Assembly: GCA_007127615.1 (NCBI GenBank)
Contig: SKZB01000067.1
Coordinates: forward strand, 1 to 5,041
Origin: Phycisphaerales bacterium
GTDB taxonomy: Bacteria > Planctomycetota > Phycisphaerae > Phycisphaerales > SM1A02
Direction: 5' to 3'
DNA: 5,041 bases
Of the stretch, positions 1 to 5,041 are shown one piece after another (the stretch's first letter is position 1; every line of letters starts with the position of its first letter). Both the position numbers and the translations under genes were made by a program. The notes under the pieces are model-generated. The model was not told where the DNA came from. It did no database searches and worked only from the letters and a program-made list of their open reading frames with translations.

Positions 1-428
1 AGAACCACGAGTTGGCCGCCCCGCATGACCCGCTTCACCATGCGGGTGGAATCCAGGACGTAGCTCAGATCCGGCTCCCGGTGCGGGCCGAGGGGGGTCG
101 GAACACAGAGCACGATGACATCCGCATCGGCGAGATCACCTTCGTGGCTCGTTGCGTGAAAGCGATCAGAACTCGAGAGTGAGCGGGCCGTCTCGTCGCC
201 GAGGTGCCGAAGGTAATTCTCCCCCCGGCACAACTTCTCGATCTTCGATTCATCGACATCGAATCCGATGACTCTGAAGCCGGAGCGATGGACCACGTGC
301 GCCAAGGGGAGGCCGACGTAACCCAGGCCAATGATGGCGATCGAAGCGATCTTGTTTTCCAGTCTTTCACGCAGTTGATCGAGATGATTCATGTCGACGG
401 CCGAGGCGGGAGAATTCATGCCGCTCAT
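1..428 (-). CDS. Nucleotide-sugar dehydrogenase, UDP-HexNAc 6-dehydrogenase type (partial, N-terminal part)
   Basis: This is the N-terminal 142 residues of an NAD-dependent nucleotide-sugar dehydrogenase; the rest lies beyond the left edge. Such enzymes oxidise C6 of a UDP-sugar twice to give the UDP-uronate used as a glycan building block in the cytoplasm. Seen in the sequence (numbered from the ATG at 428): a Rossmann dinucleotide loop, IAIIGLGYVGLPLA, with G34, G36 and G39; the acidic residue ending beta-2 in VIGFDVDE (D57); and VIVLCVPTPL followed by REPDLSYV (residues 104-124). The VPTPL...REPDLSYV form is typical of the WbpA/TviB-like UDP-GlcNAc or UDP-GalNAc 6-dehydrogenases, whereas UDP-glucose dehydrogenases usually carry a shorter VGTP-type motif. 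In-frame ATGs lie at 440, 428, 419 and 392, none with a clear Shine-Dalgarno. The 392 start gives the usual family length before the Rossmann loop, so the start is uncertain. The catalytic cysteine domain is not in view, so activity cannot be judged. It is co-oriented with and downstream of the glycosyltransferase. Confidence 0.9.
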   Translation of the reverse strand, partial: MSGMNSPASAVDMNHLDQLRERLENKIASIAIIGLGYVGLPLAHVVHRSGFRVIGFDVDESKIEKLCRGENYLRHLGDETARSLSSSDRFHATSHEGDLADADVIVLCVPTPLGPHREPDLSYVLDSTRMVKRVMRGGQLVV

Positions 429-593
429 TGTACTATTCATCCGCGGAAAGACGCTTGAAAATCATGGGGCTGGCTTAAAAAGATCACCCAGATTGCTCGT
501 CCCGAAATCTCGTTCCACAAGAACAGATGAAAAACGCAGCGGGTGCGCAGACTTCGTGGCGAATGGTATTCGCCGGGATGACTGCCGGCGGAG

Positions 594-609
594 CGGGGTC
601 AGGACCCCG
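594..609. other. Compact GC-rich inverted repeat between the glycosyltransferase and the dehydrogenase
   Basis: CGGGGTC at 594-600 is the exact reverse complement of GACCCCG at 603-609, separated only by AG, so the RNA would form a stem of about six pairs with a four-base loop. It lies some 57 bases past the glycosyltransferase stop codon on the minus strand. No run of U follows in either direction, so it is not a canonical intrinsic terminator. It could attenuate transcription or stabilise the 3' end of the upstream mRNA. The rest of 441-665 shows no credible gene; a T-rich patch near 475-481 (minus strand) has no strong hairpin in front of it. Confidence 0.35.
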
Positions 610-665
610 GGCAATCGGCGCGGCGGAGATTTCGGTTCGAGCACCCGGCGCGGACGTTCATCCGG

Positions 666-1817
666 CTAACGCGTTCTCCGGTGGACATCCAGAACTCGGC
701 GGGCCACGGCGGGCCACGAGTACCGACCCCGGAGCTCATGGGCCCAGTTTCGACGGGTTTCAACCGGTGGCGGGGAGTCGACGACCCGGGTGAGTGCCTC
801 GGCAATGGATGCAGCGTCATGGGCATCCGAACCGATGGCGTAACCGCCCATGATCTCGTGAAGTGCAGAGTGACTTGCCACCACAACCGGAGTTTCGCAG
901 CAGGCTGCTTCGAGCGGTGGCAGACCGAATCCTTCATCCAGTGCGACATGCACCAGCGCCGTGGCCGCCGAGTACAGTGCGGGAAGATCGGCATCCGCCA
1001 CGAAGCCGGTGAATTGAATACCTTCACCATCTTCGATCCCGTCCAGACCCGCCGATCGGAAGACGCCGGAGGCGCCGGCAACCCCGGTCATCACCAGCGG
1101 CAGACGTCGGTTCTTTGGAATGCTCTTCCACGCGGCTCGTAAGCCCAGCAGGTTCTTCCGCGGCTCCAGAGAGCCCACCGTGAGCAGAAATCGTTCCGGA
1201 AGGTCGTATCGATCTCGGACGCGAATGACTTCTTCATCGGACTGTCGACACATTCGGTCGTTGACACCGTTGTACACCACATGAACGCGCGACTCGGGAA
1301 CATTGAGCCGTTCACAGATCTGACGCTTCGAATACTCGGAAACCGTGAGCACCGCGCGCACTCGTTTCGCCAGTCGCGGCCAGGCGAAGCGGTACCACCG
1401 ATGAACACGTGAAGTGAACCACTCCGGATGGGACAGCGCATACACATCATGGATCGTCAGAAGTTGATCCCGGGTTGCCAGCGGCCCCAGGTTGGCCGGA
1501 GAGTAGAGGGTCGCCCCGGCGGAACGCGCCTTCAGCGCCAGCGTGGACTGCTCCCAGAGGTAGCCGCCCATCCTCCCGGATCGCTCGGTTCGCCCGCGCA
1601 GGTCTTCCGGCACCTCAAAGGAACCTCTCGGCGTCAATATCCGCAGGTCGACCTCCCCCGAGGCCATCAGCTGACGACACACTTCGAGACCGTGGCGCTG
1701 GACCCCCGTCGTCTCCTGGGTGAGGAAACGTCCGTTGGCCAACAGGACCGGCCTCTCCGTCAAGTCGTCCACAGCGAGCTCTACTCCGGGGAACCGGGCA
1801 CCGGGCGGCGGATCCAT
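666..1817 (-). CDS. GT-B glycosyltransferase, GT4-like (glycosyl transferases group 1)
   Basis: This retaining glycosyltransferase of 383 residues probably transfers a sugar from a nucleotide donor onto a growing surface glycan at the cytoplasmic membrane face. Donor and acceptor cannot be read from the sequence. Visible from N to C: the acceptor-side strand and loop NGRFLTQETTGVQR (28-41), typical of O-antigen type GT4 enzymes; LTIHDVYAL (120-128) with H123-D124; VLTVSEYSK (156-164); VYNGVN (181-186); the donor-domain opening LLTVGSLEPRKNL (211-223) with R220 and K221, which contact the donor phosphates in this family; FTGFVADADLPALYSAA (269-285); and the EX7E motif EGFGLPPLE with E295 and E303. 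Length is normal for the family and no transmembrane segment is seen. The reading frame stays open to 1970, but only by way of a TTG. ATGs occur at 1859 and 1817, and I prefer 1817 because it leaves about 20 residues before the first strand; the nearest GGAG is a distant 13 bases upstream. The gene is transcribed towards the dehydrogenase and divergently from the dioxygenase. Confidence 0.93.
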   Translation of the reverse strand: MDPPPGARFPGVELAVDDLTERPVLLANGRFLTQETTGVQRHGLEVCRQLMASGEVDLRILTPRGSFEVPEDLRGRTERSGRMGGYLWEQSTLALKARSAGATLYSPANLGPLATRDQLLTIHDVYALSHPEWFTSRVHRWYRFAWPRLAKRVRAVLTVSEYSKRQICERLNVPESRVHVVYNGVNDRMCRQSDEEVIRVRDRYDLPERFLLTVGSLEPRKNLLGLRAAWKSIPKNRRLPLVMTGVAGASGVFRSAGLDGIEDGEGIQFTGFVADADLPALYSAATALVHVALDEGFGLPPLEAACCETPVVVASHSALHEIMGGYAIGSDAHDAASIAEALTRVVDSPPPVETRRNWAHELRGRYSWPAVARRVLDVHRRTR

Positions 1818-2009
1818 GCTCGTCAATTGGCTCCGCGCCACCCCGCATGCCGCAACCATGGATCTTACCGGCACGACCGTTCCCGCGGGCTTCGTGTCAA
1901 CGCGAACGTGTTCGTTCCACCGACGGAATTTCGCTGCCGTCTTCGGCAAGCTACACTGGTGTCCGACCAACCATTCGATCGAACCCCTTCTGTCATTGAG
2001 CGATCAGCC
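1818..2009. promoter_or_regulatory. Divergent intergenic region between the glycosyltransferase and the dioxygenase
   Basis: The two flanking genes start back to back here, so both promoters should lie in this stretch of about 190 bases (150 if the glycosyltransferase starts at 1859). I cannot assign a firm promoter. On the plus strand TACACT at 1952-1957 resembles a -10 box but has only a poor -35 partner. On the minus strand a perfect TTGACA occurs at 1900-1895 but nothing like a -10 box lies 16-18 bases further on. No operator-like repeat stands out. Confidence 0.4.
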
Positions 2010-2933
2010 ATGAGCATCACCGGCAAGAAAAGATCCGTCAAGGGACGTGTGCAGGAGTATTTCGTCCTGGGAACCGAACGGCGACGCGATCTGTACGCCG
2101 GGCTTGCGCGGCTTCGCCGCCCGGCAGAACTCCGGCGTCGGGTTCAACTCGCGAGCAGCGTCCGGCCGCCCGCCGAGCAGGAACTTCCGCGAGCGCACGG
2201 ACACCGCACGTACGAACCGGGCACCCTGCCGCATGTCGAAGAGGTCGTTCGGGACGTCCAGCAACGGATGGCCGACGCGGACGTCGATACGCTCGGGCTC
2301 AACAAGAAGAAGCAGTTGCGGACCGGGTTGCTGGATCAGACGGAGTTGGAACTCGACAGTCCGCTGATGCGGTTCGCTCTCGATCCGAAAATCATCGACA
2401 TCGTCTCCGCGTATCTCGGCATGGTGCCGATTCTTTCCAACGCCGACATCTGGTGCTCGATGTATGCCGGCTCACTGCCGTCGAACAGCCAGCTCTACCA
2501 CTGCGACTGGATTGACCGAACGCAGGTCAAGGTCTTTCTCTTCTGCAGCGAGGTGACCTCGGCCAGCGGTCCCCTGGTCGTGCTCGATGCCGCCACCTCC
2601 AGCCGGATTCGTGCCAGGACGCAGTACACCTTCGGCGGTCAGGGCGCCCGACTTCAGGACGACGAGGTTGAGCGCCTCCTGGACAACGATGTCAGGCCGA
2701 TCGAGTTCGTCGGCTCCGTCGGTACCGTGGGGCTGGTGGATACCAGCCGATGTTTCCACTACGGAAGCCGCCTTCAGGAGGGGGCGAAGCCGCGCATCAT
2801 GGCCATGGTTCAGTACCTGACGCCGCTCGCCTTCGGACTCGACGGAAAGAAGCGCCAGCTCGCCCCCTTCCGGCGACTCAGCCGATCTGATCTCTCCGAA
2901 GCGCAGCGTCTCGTGCTCGGCGAACGCGGCTAG
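2010..2933 (+). CDS. PhyH-like Fe(II)/2-oxoglutarate-dependent dioxygenase
   Basis: This 307-residue protein looks like a member of the phytanoyl-CoA dioxygenase (PhyH) superfamily: cytoplasmic non-haem iron enzymes that use O2 and 2-oxoglutarate, usually to hydroxylate a small molecule or lipid. The full metal site can be traced: LYHCDW supplies the H-x-D pair (H164, D166), RCFHYGSR supplies the distal histidine (H250), and KPRIMAMVQY supplies R262, placed to bind the 2-oxoglutarate carboxylate. The span of 84 residues between D166 and H250 and the SGPLVVLDAAT strand fit the double-stranded beta-helix core. The first 70 or so residues are very rich in arginine and lysine and show no known motif. 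The ATG at 2010 is chosen because upstream in-frame sequence merely shadows the glycosyltransferase; a GTG at 1959 is an alternative and the Shine-Dalgarno (GAG) is weak. It is divergent from the glycosyltransferase and convergent with the deacetylase-sulfotransferase. Bacterial PhyH relatives act on very diverse substrates, so a role in modifying a sugar or lipid of this locus is only suggested by context. Confidence 0.85.
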   Translation: MSITGKKRSVKGRVQEYFVLGTERRRDLYAGLARLRRPAELRRRVQLASSVRPPAEQELPRAHGHRTYEPGTLPHVEEVVRDVQQRMADADVDTLGLNKKKQLRTGLLDQTELELDSPLMRFALDPKIIDIVSAYLGMVPILSNADIWCSMYAGSLPSNSQLYHCDWIDRTQVKVFLFCSEVTSASGPLVVLDAATSSRIRARTQYTFGGQGARLQDDEVERLLDNDVRPIEFVGSVGTVGLVDTSRCFHYGSRLQEGAKPRIMAMVQYLTPLAFGLDGKKRQLAPFRRLSRSDLSEAQRLVLGERG

Positions 2934-2976
2934 CTCGTGCATGGTTTGTTGCACCGCGGAACCCGGACCGGGAGCT
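2932..2976. terminator. Possible bidirectional fold at the convergent gene junction, no U-tract
   Basis: The short gap between the converging stop codons contains nested inverted repeats: AGCTC (2932-2936) can pair with GAGCT (2972-2976), enclosing a GTGCA/TGCAC hairpin (2937-2941 with 2950-2954, eight-base loop) and a small CCC/GGG hairpin (2962-2964 with 2970-2972). The position between convergent genes suits a terminator, but there is no T-run on either strand and the stems are short. It could equally be chance in GC-rich DNA. Confidence 0.25.
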
Positions 2977-2992
2977 TGCTTGCCCGATGGTC

Positions 2993-4897
2993 TCAATCGA
3001 CCCCGCTGAGTCTCGCCGCCGATGAGTCGATTGCGTACGAAGACAGATCCAGGCCGAATCGCCGCTCAATCTGCTCCGTCAATTCCGCAAGCCGTTGCGT
3101 CATCATCACCGCATCTTCGGGCTTCAACTGACTCTTCCAGTCACCGACAATTCCCTTGCGAAAGTGGCTGTCCGCCGCATGCTGTCCGGCCGGCCGTGCG
3201 GCCAGGATCTCGAACGATGCGGCCTGGTGGATCCGCCGGATCGTCTCTTCGTCGTCTGCCACGTTCAGGAATCTGAGCAGGTCGCGCAGCGTCGCCGCCG
3301 GTTGCTGCTGCATCTGCTCGTAAGTCAGCAGATGGAGCGGCTCTGAGATCGCGAGCAGTCCGCGGTAATCCTTCTCCACCCGTTCCAGATAGGCTTCAAC
3401 GAAGGCGCGATCGATCGACGCCGACTCTCGTCTTCCTTTACGGATCTGATGGTAGTGAAAGGACACCACCCGATCACGAGGGTCGCGCAGAATACAGATC
3501 TTGCGTACACCCCGATACAGGCGATCCATCAGCTCCGGATGGTGGACCGATTCGGTGGTCTTCTCACCGACGATCGATTTCCCGGATGTCGCCCGCTGCA
3601 GAGAACAGTATTCATCGAAACGTCGACAGATTTGTACGGTCAGGGCCTGTCGTTGCGCCGGTGAAGTCGGCTCACCCTGCACGAGCAGATCGGAAAAGTA
3701 ACCGCCCAGCTTGCTGCGCATCGACTTCCGGAAGGAACGGTAGTCATTTTCCATCCGCGCCAGCAGGTCGAACAGGTGTGCTTCGCCGGTCCCATCCTCA
3801 TGCCCCGGGCGTGAGGGGAAACAGCGGATCTCCGGATGACGATCAAGCAGCGCGGTCAGCCAGTACGTTCCCGACTTCTGCATTCCGATGATGTGGAAGT
3901 CCGCCGGGCGAACTTCGAATCGTTCATCCGGTGATTCGGGCATCGCGTAAAACAGCTGACACAATCGGAGATAGGCGGGGAGGCGAAAGGCCAGAAACAC
4001 CTCCGCGTGTGATGCCGGATGCTTGCGAACGTTGCCACCCTTCAGAAAGTAGGAGTTGGCAATGTCCCGTCCCATGGCGAGATGGGCGTAATCGAGCATG
4101 GCGTTCTGTGACTTCCAGAGTCGATTCAGCCGATACTTCCGCTTCCACACGCTGGTGATGTTGACGACCGCCGTTCCGGGCGAACGGGTCGTAATCTGAT
4201 AACCGTAGACATCTGTCTTCGGTGACAGATTCACTTTGGAGGCCGCCTGCATCAGCAGGAGATTCATCTTGCGATGGTCCTCCGGCTGCTCCAGGAAATT
4301 CGGCAGAAAGATGACCGTCGGCTGAAACTCCTGCAGAATGGAGGCCAGTTCATCTCCGGCCTGAGGGTCAATACCCTCGAAACGATTCGGATAGCGGAGA
4401 AAGTGAGGTTCGGTCGCGGCGATCCTGGCCCAGATGCGGCGCGCCTCTCGCTCACGCATCGCAACGGTTTCTTCCGGCGCGAGTGAGCCCAGGCCGGTTG
4501 CACCATCGGTGTAGTAGACCACCCGAAATTGGGTGCGGCGACGCGCGGCGAGCAGGAATGTCCCTCCCGCGCCGATCATCTCATCATCCTGGTGGGCCGC
4601 GAGCACCAGCACACGGTCAAACGAGGGATGGACCACTTTGCCGCTCATCTCATGACCGATGGCGCCGGAATTCATGAGTTCGGCCATCACCCTCTGGCTG
4701 CCAAGCTGAACCGTCAGGTCGTGCCAGTTGCGGGTCTGGCGGGCATACAACTTCGGTTGCGACTGGGGCCTGGCCTGGTCAAAGCATCGTTGGGCCCATG
4801 CATCGAGATGCGCGCCCACACGCCGCAAGACCGAAGTTCGCCACGGCTCGAGCTGCGCAAGGATTCGGGAAATCATGGGCTGAGTGGGTGTGGCCAT
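2993..4897 (-). CDS. Bifunctional PIG-L (LmbE-type) deacetylase / PAPS sulfotransferase fusion
   Basis: This 634-residue two-domain protein probably acts on an amino-sugar glycan or glycolipid precursor in the cytoplasm; no signal peptide or membrane segment is apparent. Residues 1-90 are an uncharacterised helical-looking lead. Residues 94-305 match the PIG-L/LmbE zinc deacetylase fold: VLVLAAHQDDEMIGAGGT (96-113) provides H102, D104 and D105 (family consensus AHPDDE), then VVYYTDGATG (126-135), then FLPNFLEQPEDHRKMN (197-212) with D207-H208 as the third metal ligand region, closing with SHAEVFL (296-302). Residues 333-615 match a sulfotransferase: FHIIGMQKSGTYWL (334-347) is the 5'-phosphosulfate loop with K341 and T344, VGEKTTES (443-450) resembles the EKTP block of heparan-type enzymes, ILRDPRDRVVSFHYH (469-483) is the 3'-phosphate segment with R471 and S479, and FRKGIVGDWK (579-588) is the C-terminal PAPS-binding signature. 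The fusion is continuous with no stop or frameshift. The ATG at 4897 has AAGG just upstream, unusually close. The histidine usual three residues before H208 is replaced by P205. The two halves recall animal NDST logic, though homology to the NDST deacetylase half is not implied. Confidence 0.92.
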   Translation of the reverse strand: MATPTQPMISRILAQLEPWRTSVLRRVGAHLDAWAQRCFDQARPQSQPKLYARQTRNWHDLTVQLGSQRVMAELMNSGAIGHEMSGKVVHPSFDRVLVLAAHQDDEMIGAGGTFLLAARRRTQFRVVYYTDGATGLGSLAPEETVAMREREARRIWARIAATEPHFLRYPNRFEGIDPQAGDELASILQEFQPTVIFLPNFLEQPEDHRKMNLLLMQAASKVNLSPKTDVYGYQITTRSPGTAVVNITSVWKRKYRLNRLWKSQNAMLDYAHLAMGRDIANSYFLKGGNVRKHPASHAEVFLAFRLPAYLRLCQLFYAMPESPDERFEVRPADFHIIGMQKSGTYWLTALLDRHPEIRCFPSRPGHEDGTGEAHLFDLLARMENDYRSFRKSMRSKLGGYFSDLLVQGEPTSPAQRQALTVQICRRFDEYCSLQRATSGKSIVGEKTTESVHHPELMDRLYRGVRKICILRDPRDRVVSFHYHQIRKGRRESASIDRAFVEAYLERVEKDYRGLLAISEPLHLLTYEQMQQQPAATLRDLLRFLNVADDEETIRRIHQAASFEILAARPAGQHAADSHFRKGIVGDWKSQLKPEDAVMMTQRLAELTEQIERRFGLDLSSYAIDSSAARLSGVD

Positions 4898-4941
4898 ACG
4901 CCTTCATTGTTCGGGGTCAAACCGTACGAGGTGCCATCGCA

Positions 4942-4975
4942 CCACATGTGGTCTCGGGCCACAGGTGGTCTCGGG
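4942..4975. repeat. 17-bp tandem repeat carrying a CCACATGTGG palindrome, upstream of the fusion gene
   Basis: Two 17-base units, 4942-4958 and 4959-4975, lie directly end to end and differ at one base (CCACATGTGG versus CCACAGGTGG, each followed by TCTCGGG). The first copy sits in a perfect 12-base palindrome, ACCACATGTGGT (4941-4952); the second is the same palindrome broken by one substitution. The pair is 45-78 bases upstream of the fusion gene's ATG, a suitable place for an operator bound by a dimeric regulator, but no matching -10/-35 boxes are evident. It could also be a neutral tandem duplication. Confidence 0.5.
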
Positions 4976-5041
4976 CTGGATCATCGGACCGTGGGCGCGA
5001 TTTCAGCGGATGGTTCGGCCGGGATGATCACGCTTCGATAG

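Noticed and set aside
65..370. Minus-strand open frame overlapping the dehydrogenase in another frame.
   Set aside because: The translation is serine/arginine-rich noise, whereas the neighbouring frame carries the Rossmann and VPTPL motifs.
441..665. Possible small gene or RNA in the spacer between dehydrogenase and glycosyltransferase.
   Set aside because: Short open frames on both strands give low-complexity translations without a start signal, and apart from one compact hairpin no RNA-like structure or tRNA fold is visible.
697..716. Ten-base direct repeat CGGCGGGCCA in tandem.
   Set aside because: It falls within the glycosyltransferase C-terminus (WPAVARRVL) and is explained by GC-rich alanine, arginine and valine codons.
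1895..1900. Perfect TTGACA on the minus strand upstream of the glycosyltransferase.
   Set aside because: No acceptable -10 box lies 16-18 bases downstream (the position reads GTCGTG), so it is not supported as a promoter.
1818..1970. N-terminal extension of the glycosyltransferase to a TTG at 1970.
   Set aside because: It needs a rare TTG start, adds about 50 residues with no motif ahead of the usual first strand of the family, and would nearly fill the divergent promoter region.
1428..2009. In-frame upstream extension of the dioxygenase to an ATG at 1428.
   Set aside because: This stretch is antisense to the well-conserved glycosyltransferase and its translation shows no domain; conserved dioxygenase sequence begins only after the ATG at 2010.
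2472..2996. Minus-strand open frame of 174 codons opposite the dioxygenase.
   Set aside because: It mirrors the codon pattern of the dioxygenase, shows no domain, and the plus-strand product has a complete metal-binding site.
4529..5041. Plus-strand open frame of 170 codons ending exactly at the window edge.
   Set aside because: Most of it lies opposite the conserved PIG-L domain, and its translation has no recognisable motif; the stop at the edge is probably a coincidence.

Overview
The window is a GC-rich (roughly 60% by eye), densely coding bacterial segment that looks like part of a surface-glycan biosynthesis and modification locus. It holds four recognisable protein genes and no RNA genes, insertion sequences or CRISPR arrays that I can see. 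Sulfotransferases, a PhyH-type dioxygenase and poor Shine-Dalgarno sequences fit a marine or environmental lineage such as Planctomycetota or a similar group. That placement is a guess from gene content, not from a marker gene.

Layout from left to right: (1) the N-terminal third of a nucleotide-sugar dehydrogenase of the UDP-N-acetylhexosamine 6-dehydrogenase type on the minus strand, cut by the left edge. (2) A spacer of about 225 bases with one compact GC hairpin and no gene. (3) A complete GT-B glycosyltransferase (family GT4 type) on the minus strand. (4) A divergent intergenic region at 1818-2009. (5) A complete PhyH-like Fe(II)/2-oxoglutarate dioxygenase on the plus strand. (6) A 59-base convergent junction that can fold but has no U-tract. 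(7) A long minus-strand gene fusing an N-terminal PIG-L/LmbE-type deacetylase domain to a C-terminal PAPS-dependent sulfotransferase domain. (8) About 140 bases to the right edge with a perfect 17-bp tandem duplication built around the palindrome ACCACATGTGGT.

The most interesting object is the deacetylase-sulfotransferase fusion. Removing an acetyl group from an amino sugar and then sulfating a nearby position, possibly the freed amine, is the chemistry of animal heparan-sulfate N-deacetylase/N-sulfotransferase (NDST). Here it would be built from a different deacetylase family. With a UDP-HexNAc dehydrogenase (uronate donor) and a glycosyltransferase close by, a working model is a locus that makes a glycan containing amino sugars and uronates and then de-N-acetylates and sulfates it. 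The domain assignments rest on visible motifs; the NDST-like activity and the glycan target are inference.
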